Source: Noviluteimonas lactosilytica (GTDB lineage: Bacteria > Pseudomonadota > Gammaproteobacteria > Xanthomonadales > Xanthomonadaceae). Taken from it: a stretch of 64,000 nucleotides of DNA. A model generated the notes under the pieces. The model made no database searches. It was not told the origin of the DNA and was given only the letters and a program-made list of their open reading frames with translations. The position numbers were made by a program, and so were the translations under genes. The stretch is taken from positions 1,532,189-1,596,188 of the forward strand of contig NZ_JAJGAK010000001.1 of the NCBI RefSeq assembly GCF_020866925.1, written 5' to 3'. Positions 56,680 through 64,000 of this stretch are shown in pieces; position 1 is the stretch's first letter; each line of letters starts with the position of its first letter.

Positions 56680-57852
56680 ATGAGCAGCGATCCAACCACC
56701 ACGAGCGCCGCCGCGCAGCCACGGCCGGCCTGCCAGAACTGCGGCTCGCCGCTGATGGGCGAGCATTGCTATGCGTGCGGCCAGCCGGTGAAAGGGCTGG
56801 TGCGGCACTTCACGAGCATCATCGGCGACTTCCTCGACAGCGTCCTCAACATCGACGCGCGCGTGTTCCGCACGCTATGGCCGCTGTTCGCGAAGCCCGG
56901 CTACCTGTCGCTCGAATATTTCGAAGGCCACCGCATCCGCTACGTCAGCCCGGTGCGGCTGTTCGTGTTCCTCAGCATCGTCACGTTCTTCGTCGCGCAA
57001 CTGTCGGTGGACTTCAGCGGGATGAAGGTCGGCGCGAACGGCAACGACGACATCGACAGCGCGAAGACCGTGCAAGAGGTGAAGCAGCGCCGCGACGCCG
57101 CCCTCGAAGGCCTGGCGACGGCGAAGCGCGACACCGCGCAGACGCCGGGCGTTTCGGTCGGCCTGGACGCCGCCGCGGACGCGATCAAGTCGCGCGCCGA
57201 TCGACGCATCGCCGCGCTGGAAGCCGCCACGAAGGCCGGCACGCCGCCCCCGCCCCCCGGCTCGGGGCTCATCGTCGACGACGACGACGGCTCGATTTCC
57301 TTCAACGGCAAGCCGTGGGATCCGCAGACCAACCCGCTGCGCGTTTCGTGGCTGCCGGAAGCGGCCAATCGCAAGATCAACCAACAGGTCGGCCATTTCC
57401 GCGACAATGTGCGCCGCGGCGAGCAGGATCCGAACCTCATCAAGGACGCGGTACTCAGCACCGTCCCGACGACGCTGTTCGTGATGCTGCCGCTGTTCGC
57501 GCTGATGCTGAAGTTCGCTTACGCGTTCAAGCGTCGGCTGTACATGGAACACCTGATCGTCGCCCTGCACAGCCATGCGTTCCTGTGCCTGGCGCTGCTG
57601 GGGATGTTCCTGCTGATGGCGCTGCAGGATGCCTTCGGCGCCGCGGCGGGTCCGGTTCGCTCGTTCATCCGCCTGCTCGAGGTGGCGCTGGCGATCTGGA
57701 TGCCGCTGTACCTGCTCATCATGCAGAAGCGTGTCTACGGTCAAGGCTGGCCGATGACCGTGCTGAAATACTGCCTGTTGGGGCTCTGTTATTCCGTCCT
57801 GCTTAGCTTCGGTGCCGCGTTCACCATGCTGGCGGGCCTCGTCTGGATGTGA
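56680..57852 (+). CDS. DUF3667-domain membrane protein
   Basis: 390 residues from the ATG at 56680. The N-terminus is a zinc-ribbon (CQNCGSPLMGEHCYACGQ), followed by the DUF3667 region (ITSIIGDFLDSVLNID-type, VFRTLWPLFAKPGYLSLEYFEGHRIRYVSPVRLFVF). A hydrophilic insert of about 160 residues separates the first helix from three or four C-terminal helices. Function unknown; inner membrane. A -10-like TATCTT lies at 56653-56658. Its stop overlaps the upstream GTG alternative of the next gene. Confidence 0.85.
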   Translation: MSSDPTTTSAAAQPRPACQNCGSPLMGEHCYACGQPVKGLVRHFTSIIGDFLDSVLNIDARVFRTLWPLFAKPGYLSLEYFEGHRIRYVSPVRLFVFLSIVTFFVAQLSVDFSGMKVGANGNDDIDSAKTVQEVKQRRDAALEGLATAKRDTAQTPGVSVGLDAAADAIKSRADRRIAALEAATKAGTPPPPPGSGLIVDDDDGSISFNGKPWDPQTNPLRVSWLPEAANRKINQQVGHFRDNVRRGEQDPNLIKDAVLSTVPTTLFVMLPLFALMLKFAYAFKRRLYMEHLIVALHSHAFLCLALLGMFLLMALQDAFGAAAGPVRSFIRLLEVALAIWMPLYLLIMQKRVYGQGWPMTVLKYCLLGLCYSVLLSFGAAFTMLAGLVWM

Positions 57853-57854
57853 AG

Positions 57855-58166
57855 ATGGTCGTTTACGAAGTCAACCTGGAATTCGACGTGGCCATCGCCG
57901 CGGCCTACCGCGAATGGCTCGCGGCGCATGTCGCCGAGATGCTGGCGCTGCCGGGCTTCAAGCAGGCGGTGGTCCACGAAGTCGTCGATCCGCTGCCGAC
58001 CGCGGGTCGCCAGGGTTTGTGCGTGCGGTACCAGGTCGAGGACCTGGCGTCGCTCGAGAACTACCTGCGCGAACACGCCCCACGCATGCGCCTCGACGGC
58101 CTGCAACGCTTCGGCGAAGAAGGCGTGCGCATCCGCCGCCGCGTGCTGCGCCACACCCCACTCTGA
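57855..58166 (+). CDS. DUF4286-family small protein
   Basis: 103 residues from the ATG at 57855; an in-frame GTG at 57849 overlaps the previous stop and is an alternative. It starts VVYEVNLEFDVAIAAAYREWLAAHV and has the FKQAVVHEV and YLREHAPRMR segments of DUF4286, a ferredoxin-like fold related to antibiotic-biosynthesis-monooxygenase-like dimers. The function is unknown. Probably co-translated with the DUF3667 gene. Confidence 0.85.
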   Translation: MVVYEVNLEFDVAIAAAYREWLAAHVAEMLALPGFKQAVVHEVVDPLPTAGRQGLCVRYQVEDLASLENYLREHAPRMRLDGLQRFGEEGVRIRRRVLRHTPL

Positions 58167-58202
58167 CGTCGCGGACTCGGCCCTGACGTCGCGGCCCCGC
58201 GC

Positions 58203-59813
58203 TTACTGCGCGAGGCGCATCTGCAACCACGCCCCGCGACGCTCGTCTGCCGTCGACAGCAGCGCGCGCACGAGATCCGCGCGTTCGTGCGGCGGCACGC
58301 GTTGCGCGAGCACGGACAGATCCGCGCGCTCGGCGCTGGTCATGCGGCGCAACGCACGCAGCATCGGCGCGTGCTGCGCTTCGGGCATCTGCGCCAGGAG
58401 CGGTTGCAGCTTCGGGTAATCCACGCCGATCGCGGGACCGAGCAGCCAGCCGCGTTGCGCGAGCGGTTCCAGTGCGTCGAATTGCGCGCGTAGCGCCGCC
58501 TGTTCTTCCGGCGTGCGCCGGGCGAAGGCCTGCACCGCGTTTTCGACGGCTTCGGCGGCCACGGGATCCAGGCGACGCCATGCGTTGTAGCGTTCGCGCA
58601 GGGTCGCCTGCGTGGCGCGCGGCTGCGCGTCCCATTCCTTCGCGCGCTGCGCGAAGCCCTGGCGTTGCGCGAATGTCCACGCGTGCCACAGCGTCGCCTG
58701 GTCGCGCATGCCGTCCTGCATCGGAGCTGGGATGCGCGCGATGACCGAGCTCGTCGATGCGGGAAGTGCGATGTCCCGCGGGATCGCGAGCGGTCGCGTG
58801 CGCGAGGGTGCGACGAATGCGGGCGCGGGGTCCGATGTCGCGGGCATCGCGGGCATCGCGAGCGTCGCGGGCGCGGCGAGCACCGCGGCGGGCACGGGCG
58901 CGGCCACGCTCGACGCAGGCGCCTGCGCGTCGGCGGCGGGTTGCACGGCGAGCAGCGCGGCGTACCACGCGAAGAACGGCAGGTCGCCGGCGCGCGCGAC
59001 GCCCTGGGGATCGGCGATCGCCAGGAAGTCGCGATGCGTCCACGCGCCGAGGTCCGCGTCGTAACGCGCGACCGGCGGATCCGCCGGCGGCAACGGCGCG
59101 GTGCGCACGAGGTCGCCGCGGAACGGCAAGTCGCCGAACCAATGTCCACGCCACCCGACGTACGCGAAGGCACCGACGGCGATGGCGACGCCCGCGGCGA
59201 CCGCGATCGGACGCCACCGGCGGCCCGCAGGCGCCGAGCGCGCGTCGACGGCCTCCGTCGTGCGTCCGGGCATCGCGCGCGTCGCCTGCGGCGGCGCATG
59301 CAGCCGCCCGAGGCGGTCGGGCTGCATGCCTTCGATCTCCACGCGCACCGCGGCGACCCACGCCAGCCAGGCGTCGCGATCGGGCGTTCCGTCCTCGCGA
59401 TACGGAATGGCGCGCTGCAACGCGGTGCGATACGCATCGGAGGACACACCGAGCGCTGCGGCCGCGTCGTCCATCTCCAGGCCCGCGACCAGGCGCAACA
59501 ACAACGCCGCGCGCGGTCCGTTGCCGAGCTGCGCGAGCGGCGCCCATGTCGACGGCCACGCGGCATCGTCGGCACTGCGGCGCAGGTCGGGTGCGGCGAG
59601 CAGCAGGGACCAGAAGCGCACCGGCCAGACCGCCATCGGTGCGTCGGGCGCGATGCGTGTGAAGGCGCGGAGCGCGGCGGCGACCGCCGCGTCGCCCTTC
59701 GCTTCCGATCCGCACTGGCATTGCGCGAGCAGCGCGGCGCGTCGTTCGACGCCGCGCAGGAAAGCGGCCGTTGCGCCCGTCGACGCGGTATTCGTGGGGG
59801 CGTCGGCGGTCAT
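58203..59813 (-). CDS. DUF3106-domain protein with sigma-region-4-like N-terminus and one membrane helix
   Basis: 536 residues from the ATG at 59813. Residues about 85-150 (RAALLLRLVAGLEMDDAAAALGVSSDAYRTALQRAI) look like a region-4 helix-turn-helix of an extracytoplasmic sigma factor. A membrane helix follows (about 200-220, PIAVAAGVAIAVGAFAYVGW), then an Ala/Pro-rich linker. The C-terminal 200 residues contain DUF3106-like repeats with RYNAWRRLDP and ERADLSVLAQRV. It resembles a membrane-tethered relative of sigma factors found in xanthomonads. The function is unknown. Confidence 0.7.
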   Translation of the reverse strand: MTADAPTNTASTGATAAFLRGVERRAALLAQCQCGSEAKGDAAVAAALRAFTRIAPDAPMAVWPVRFWSLLLAAPDLRRSADDAAWPSTWAPLAQLGNGPRAALLLRLVAGLEMDDAAAALGVSSDAYRTALQRAIPYREDGTPDRDAWLAWVAAVRVEIEGMQPDRLGRLHAPPQATRAMPGRTTEAVDARSAPAGRRWRPIAVAAGVAIAVGAFAYVGWRGHWFGDLPFRGDLVRTAPLPPADPPVARYDADLGAWTHRDFLAIADPQGVARAGDLPFFAWYAALLAVQPAADAQAPASSVAAPVPAAVLAAPATLAMPAMPATSDPAPAFVAPSRTRPLAIPRDIALPASTSSVIARIPAPMQDGMRDQATLWHAWTFAQRQGFAQRAKEWDAQPRATQATLRERYNAWRRLDPVAAEAVENAVQAFARRTPEEQAALRAQFDALEPLAQRGWLLGPAIGVDYPKLQPLLAQMPEAQHAPMLRALRRMTSAERADLSVLAQRVPPHERADLVRALLSTADERRGAWLQMRLAQ

Positions 59814-60130
59814 GCGTTCGGCGTGCTCATCGGGTTCCGATGATAGCCATGCGGCGATGCAAATCGAGACCGACGAACGGCTTGACGAAGGCCCCGAATC
59901 CCGCTCCTCCAAGCCCGGCGCGGCTTTCGCCGAAAACGGTTGTGCACAGCGATAACGCGACCGTCATATGGGCGAGGGGCGGGACGGGATCGGTCCGCGT
60001 TACAACTTGGTTTCACGCCCAAGCTGTTGATTTCCTTGGCGTCTGCGGGGATGGCACTTTTTTCACCAACGTAGAGCTAACACACGTTTTTTCCCTTCAG
60101 GACAGCTGCGGAAACGCGCCATGCACAGAT

Positions 60131-60153
60131 TTATCCACAGATCGTGTGGATAA
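60131..60153. promoter_or_regulatory. inverted pair of perfect DnaA boxes
   Basis: TTATCCACA (60131-60139) and its exact reverse complement TGTGGATAA (60145-60153), separated by GATCG, which includes a GATC. Both equal the strongest DnaA-box consensus. Confidence 0.85.
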
Positions 60154-60294
60154 GGACGAAACCCTTTTGGGATCACCAGCTTGCATGACTTACGTCACAG
60201 TGAAGGCAGCAATGCGCGGCAAACCAATGCGGTCACTCGGGAGCATGGGGCGCCACGCATTCATGCGCGCAGCAATGTCGATGCATCGGCCGCT

Positions 60295-60300
60295 TAGACT
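60295..60300 (+). promoter_or_regulatory. -10 box (TAGACT) of priA, probable leaderless start
   Basis: TAGACT ends 7 bases before the ATG at 60308. The surrounding CGCTTAGACTGCAC copies the promoter of the acyltransferase gene at 32885-32897 with the same spacing to the start codon. No Shine-Dalgarno sequence is present. Confidence 0.5.
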
Positions 60301-60307
60301 GCACGCG

Positions 60308-62506
60308 ATGTCCTCTTCCGACGCAATGTTGCGTGTCGCGTTGCCGGTGCCGCTGGCTCGGCTGTTCGACTATCGCGCGCCCGATGGATTCGCCACCGCC
60401 GATGTGCCGATCGGCGCGCGTGTGCGCGTGCCGTTCGGTGCGCGCGAACTCATCGGTGTCGTCGTCGGCAGCGGCCCTGGTGAAGACGGCGCGCGCGAAA
60501 CGAAGCCGGCGCTGGCCGTGCTCGACGGTGCGCCGTTGCTGCACGGGGAGTTGCTCGAATCGCTGCGTTGGCTCGCGCGCTACGCGCACGCCCCGCTCGG
60601 CGAAGTGCTCGCGACCGCGTTGCCTGCTGCGTTGCGACAAGGCGCGCCGGTGCCGGAAACCGATGTCGCGATGTGGCGGGTCGTCGAAGGCGCCGCCACC
60701 GAGAAGCTCAGGCGCGACGCGCTGCCGCATCGCCTGGCGGATCTGCTGGCGTCGCGCGCGCGCAGCGAGGACGAGCTCGACGAGGCACTGCCCGGTTGGC
60801 GCACCGCGGCGCGCACGCTCGCCACGCGCGGAATGGCCGAGTCGTATCGCGCCGCGCCCGAGCGCATCGCATCGGCCGGCGTGCCGGGTCCCGCGCTCAA
60901 CGACGAGCAGCGCGCCGCAGTCGACGCGATCGCCGCGCAGGACGGCTTCGGCGCGGTGCTGCTCGAAGGCGTCACCGGCAGCGGCAAGACCGAGGTGTAC
61001 CTGCACGCGATCGCCGACTGCCTCGCGCGCGACCGCCAGGCGCTCGTGCTGGTGCCGGAGATCGGGCTCACGCCGCAGACCCTCGCACGCTTCCGCGCGC
61101 GGCTCGGGATCGAAGTGCACGCGCTGCATTCGGGCCTCACCGACGCGGCGCGTGCGCGCGTGTGGGCCGCCGCCGCGCGCGGCGAGGCGCGCGTCATCGT
61201 CGGCACGCGATCGGCGATCTTCACGCCCCTGCCCGACGCGGGCCTGATCGTGATCGACGAGGAACACGACGGCAGCTACAAGCAACAGGACGGCATCCGC
61301 TACCACGCCCGCGACTTCGCGCTGGTGCGCGGCAAGGCGCTCGCCGTGCCGGTCGTGCTCGGCAGCGCGACGCCTTCGCTGGAATCGCTGCACAACGCGC
61401 AGACCGGCCGCTACACGCACGTGCGCCTGTCGCAACGCGCGGGCGATGCGAAGCCGCCGACCGTCCGCGTGCTCGACGTGCGCAAGCGTCCGCTCGATGC
61501 GGGCCTGTCCGCCGATCTGCTCGCGAAGTTGCGCGCGACCGTCGATGCCGGCGGCCAGGCGCTCGTCTTCCGCAACCGCCGCGGTTACGCGCCGGTGCTG
61601 CTGTGCCACGACTGCGGCTGGAGCGCGGCGTGCAAGCGCTGCAGCACGCCCGATCATCCGCATCCGATGACGGTGCATGCGGGCGGGCGACGCCTGCAAT
61701 GCCACCACTGCGGCGCGCGCCAGCCCGCGCCGATGGCGTGCCCCGATTGCGGCGGCCTCGCGCTGCAACCGCAGGGCGTGGGCACCGAGCGACTCGAAGA
61801 GCGCTTGATCGAGCTGTTCCCGGATGTGCCGGTGCTGCGCGTCGACCGCGGCAGCACGCGGCGCCGCGACGCGCTCGAATCGCTGCTCGGCGAACTCGGC
61901 GACCGCGCCGGCATCCTCGTCGGCACGCAGATGCTCGCGAAGGGCCACGACTTGCCGAACCTCACGCTGGTCGCGGTCGTCGGCATCGACGAGGGCCTGT
62001 TCTCCGCGGATTTCCGCGCGGGCGAGAAGCTCGCGCAATTGCTGATCCAGGTCGCGGGACGTGCCGGGCGCGCGCGACGCGCGGGCGAGGTGTGGTTGCA
62101 GACGCACCATCCCTCGCACCCGTTGTTGCAGGTGCTGATCTCGGGCGGCTATCGCGCGTTCGCCGAACAGGAACTCGTCGAACGCGAGGCCGCGGGCTTC
62201 CCGCCGTTCGCGCATCTCGCGTTGCTGCGTGCGGAAGCAAAGTCGGCGGAGCCGCCGGCCGCGTTCCTCTCGCTGGCGAAGCAGATTTTCGATGCGGCGA
62301 ACATCCCCGGTGTCGAAGTGCATGGCCCGCTGCCCGCGCCGATGCCGCGTCGCGCGGGATTCCAGCGCGCGCAGTTGCTGGTGTCCGCGCCGCAGCGACG
62401 CGCGTTGCACGCGGCGCTCGATGCAGGCCTGCCCGCGTTGCGCGATGCGCCCGAAGGCAGGCGCCTGCGCTGGTCGGTCGACGTCGATCCCGTCGACCTC
62501 TATTGA
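60308..62506 (+). CDS. priA: primosomal protein N' (replication restart helicase PriA)
   Basis: 732 residues from the ATG at 60308. An N-terminal 3'-DNA-binding domain (1-100) is followed by a superfamily 2 helicase with Walker A GVTGSGKTEVYLH, DEEHDGSYKQQDG (DEEH box) and GSATPSLES. A zinc-binding block with eight or more cysteines follows (CHDCGWSAACKRCS, CHHCG, CPDCGG). The later motifs GTQMLAKGHDLPNL and QVAGRAGRARRAGEV complete it. PriA reloads the replisome at stalled forks. It overlaps the convergent downstream gene by 7 bases. Confidence 0.98.
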   Translation: MSSSDAMLRVALPVPLARLFDYRAPDGFATADVPIGARVRVPFGARELIGVVVGSGPGEDGARETKPALAVLDGAPLLHGELLESLRWLARYAHAPLGEVLATALPAALRQGAPVPETDVAMWRVVEGAATEKLRRDALPHRLADLLASRARSEDELDEALPGWRTAARTLATRGMAESYRAAPERIASAGVPGPALNDEQRAAVDAIAAQDGFGAVLLEGVTGSGKTEVYLHAIADCLARDRQALVLVPEIGLTPQTLARFRARLGIEVHALHSGLTDAARARVWAAAARGEARVIVGTRSAIFTPLPDAGLIVIDEEHDGSYKQQDGIRYHARDFALVRGKALAVPVVLGSATPSLESLHNAQTGRYTHVRLSQRAGDAKPPTVRVLDVRKRPLDAGLSADLLAKLRATVDAGGQALVFRNRRGYAPVLLCHDCGWSAACKRCSTPDHPHPMTVHAGGRRLQCHHCGARQPAPMACPDCGGLALQPQGVGTERLEERLIELFPDVPVLRVDRGSTRRRDALESLLGELGDRAGILVGTQMLAKGHDLPNLTLVAVVGIDEGLFSADFRAGEKLAQLLIQVAGRAGRARRAGEVWLQTHHPSHPLLQVLISGGYRAFAEQELVEREAAGFPPFAHLALLRAEAKSAEPPAAFLSLAKQIFDAANIPGVEVHGPLPAPMPRRAGFQRAQLLVSAPQRRALHAALDAGLPALRDAPEGRRLRWSVDVDPVDLY

Positions 62507-64000
62507 CGCCACGCCCACGCGCCGATCGCGTACACGATCAACGCGATCGCGAGCGTCGCCACCAGTCCGACGTGCAACGCGACCAGCAGGGCCGCGATCG
62601 CCGCAACGACAGAGGCACAACCGTTCAATCCCCATGCCCACGGTACGAACGCCGGCGCCTCGCGTGCAAGCCGCGACAACCCCAACGGAAACGGGAGTCC
62701 CATCGCGAATGCGACCGGCGCGATCGTGACCAACGCAAGTCCCGCACGCACCCAGGGTGGCCACGCGGCGCCGATCGACAAGGCGAGCGGATACGCGAAC
62801 AAATGCCACGCCAACCCAAATGCGATCGCGAGCACCGCCATGCGCGCCATGCGCGGCATCGCGTCGCGACTGCGCGCGATCCATCCCTGCGCCCACGTGC
62901 TGCCCAGGCCCGCGAATGCGAGGAACCCCGCGAGCCCCGCGCCGAAGGCGAGCAACGGATGGCCGACGAGCAACGGCAGACGCGACAGGCACGCGATCTC
63001 GATGAAGAGGAAGCCGAGACCGAGCGCGACGAAGTAAACGCCCGCGCGCCAGCGGGACACGCCGCTCGCGCGCGGCAACACCAGCAGCGGCAGCAACACG
63101 AGCGCGGCGCCCAGCGGGATCGCCTGCACCAGCGCGGCGACGAGCAGCAGGTAGCCCGAGTCGAGCAGCACCGCCGCGCCCTGCGCGCGCAGGCGCCAGA
63201 GTTCGGGCAACGTCGACCAGCGGAAGAAATTGGCGAAGTACGGGCGATCGTCGCGCGCGGGGGCGATGTCGAACTTGTAGTCGCGGATGTACGCGTGCGC
63301 GCGCGGCGACAGGAGTTCTTGCGCGCCGAGGAACGCATCGTCGCGCGGCAGCACGTGGATGCGATTGGCGTCGTTCGCGCGGATGCCCGGCACGTGCACG
63401 AGGTCGAAGCCTTGCGCGTCGGCGAAGGCACGGATGCGGCCGACTTCCTCCGACGTGAAAGCACCGCGCTTCGCGATCAACGTCCATGCATCCCAGTTGC
63501 GCAGCATCGCGATCGATGCGGCGGGGTCGGCGTCGCGCCCTGCTTCGGCCGCGGTCGCGAAGACCTTCAGCGCATCGCGCGGAGGCTGCTTGTCCCAGGC
63601 GGTGATCGCGACGATGCCACCTTCCGCGAGACGCTCGCGCGCGTCGTGCAAGGCTTCGACCGTCGCGCCGTAATCCTCCGCGACCGCCTGCACACCCGCG
63701 CTCCCCGCGGCGAACGACGTACCCTGCGCGAAGACGATGAGGTCGTAACGAGCGCGATCGTGTCGCAGGAAGCCGCGCGCGTCGGCGATGCGCACGCGGA
63801 CGCGCGGGTCGTCGTAGAGATGCGCGGCCAAGGAGGCGTACGGCCCGCGTACGAGAGCCACGATGCGTGCGTCGCGTTCGACGGCGTCGACGCGCCTCGC
63901 GCCTGCCGCGAGCGCTTGCGCGACGTCGATGCCCGCGCCCGCGCCGAGCACCAGCACGTTCGATCGCGCACGCACCGCGTACGGCAATGCCGACGTGCTG
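62500..64000 (-). CDS. membrane-bound spermidine-synthase-like methyltransferase-fold protein (N-terminus outside window)
   Basis: At least 500 residues; the frame is open to the right edge, so the start is missing. The visible N-terminal half is a spermidine synthase-like Rossmann domain (SNVLVLGAGAGIDVAQAL, VDAVERDARIVAL, YDLIVFAQGTSF). The C-terminal half (about 260-495) has seven or eight transmembrane helices with GLGFLFIEIACLSRLPLLVGHP, typical of large fused spermine/spermidine synthase-like membrane proteins. Upstream helices are probably lost past the edge. Key aminopropyltransferase residues are not complete here, so the activity is uncertain. Confidence 0.8.
   Translation of the reverse strand, partial: STSALPYAVRARSNVLVLGAGAGIDVAQALAAGARRVDAVERDARIVALVRGPYASLAAHLYDDPRVRVRIADARGFLRHDRARYDLIVFAQGTSFAAGSAGVQAVAEDYGATVEALHDARERLAEGGIVAITAWDKQPPRDALKVFATAAEAGRDADPAASIAMLRNWDAWTLIAKRGAFTSEEVGRIRAFADAQGFDLVHVPGIRANDANRIHVLPRDDAFLGAQELLSPRAHAYIRDYKFDIAPARDDRPYFANFFRWSTLPELWRLRAQGAAVLLDSGYLLLVAALVQAIPLGAALVLLPLLVLPRASGVSRWRAGVYFVALGLGFLFIEIACLSRLPLLVGHPLLAFGAGLAGFLAFAGLGSTWAQGWIARSRDAMPRMARMAVLAIAFGLAWHLFAYPLALSIGAAWPPWVRAGLALVTIAPVAFAMGLPFPLGLSRLAREAPAFVPWAWGLNGCASVVAAIAALLVALHVGLVATLAIALIVYAIGAWAWRQ

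Larger units (their letters stand above)
59814..60307. other. 494-base non-coding region, AT-richer, with DnaA boxes
   Basis: No credible coding frame is seen. The segment 60000-60190 has runs such as CACTTTTTTC and ACGTTTTTTCCC and is visibly less G+C-rich than its surroundings. It holds two perfect DnaA boxes (60131-60153), a weaker TTGTGCACA near 59940-59948, and the priA -10 box at its right end. It is a divergent promoter region and perhaps a DnaA-binding regulatory site. Confidence 0.7.

Overview
The window is G+C-rich, gene-dense bacterial chromosome, almost certainly from a gammaproteobacterium of the Xanthomonadaceae/Lysobacteraceae type (Lysobacter-like). This rests on an AlgZ-AlgR-HemC gene order, a def-fmt-rsmB block divergent from LysM-dprA-smg-topA-tsaC, a lysine-rich topoisomerase I tail, many DUF families common in xanthomonads, a TonB-dependent receptor, and several promoters whose -10 box lies 7-9 bases from the start codon. 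The assignment is inference; no 16S gene is present.

Layout. 1-6.3 kb: a patatin-like protein and a WYL regulator, then a cytoplasmic-type molybdoenzyme operon (catalytic, four-cluster Fe-S and DmsC-like membrane subunits, resembling SoeABC sulfite dehydrogenase) with a YbjQ-like gene inserted. 6.3-9.9 kb: hemC, a LytTR regulator and its histidine kinase, and a carboxylesterase, with a perfect 36-bp inverted repeat between the regulator and hemC. 10-15.1 kb: a TolB-like/TPR protein, a lipoprotein autotransporter and a secreted amidohydrolase. 15.2-26.8 kb: the most interesting region. Seven genes on the minus strand run serine hydrolase, DgcA-like racemase/epimerase, POT peptide transporter, TonB-dependent receptor, DgcN-like DUF1611 protein, YkvI-like membrane protein and a second serine hydrolase, ending at a terminator. 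A divergent XRE-cupin regulator sits at the head. The same 23-base promoter-spanning element (one mismatch) occurs at the head and again before the receptor. I read this as a peptide/D-glutamate acquisition and catabolism locus, perhaps for cell-wall peptides.

26.9-32.9 kb: an S4-less pseudouridine synthase, a diheme lipoprotein, an alpha/beta hydrolase, a RidA protein, a tRNA with anticodon CAT abutting a phosphatase gene, rpoD and dtd. 32.9-39.5 kb: envelope genes (lipid A-type acyltransferase, two PH-domain membrane proteins, three glycosyltransferases). 39.5-49.7 kb: rsmB, fmt and def, divergent from LysM, dprA, smg, topA, tsaC and two DUF4124 proteins. 49.8-59.8 kb: a KGG stress protein, a PQQ-type sugar dehydrogenase lipoprotein, an SDR, SppA, a MATE pump and DUF proteins. 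59.8-64 kb: a non-coding region of about 500 bases with two perfect, inverted DnaA boxes upstream of priA, then a membrane-bound spermidine-synthase-like gene cut by the window edge.

No CRISPR array, insertion sequence, prophage or rRNA operon was seen. Most long overlapping open frames are antisense shadows produced by the high G+C content.
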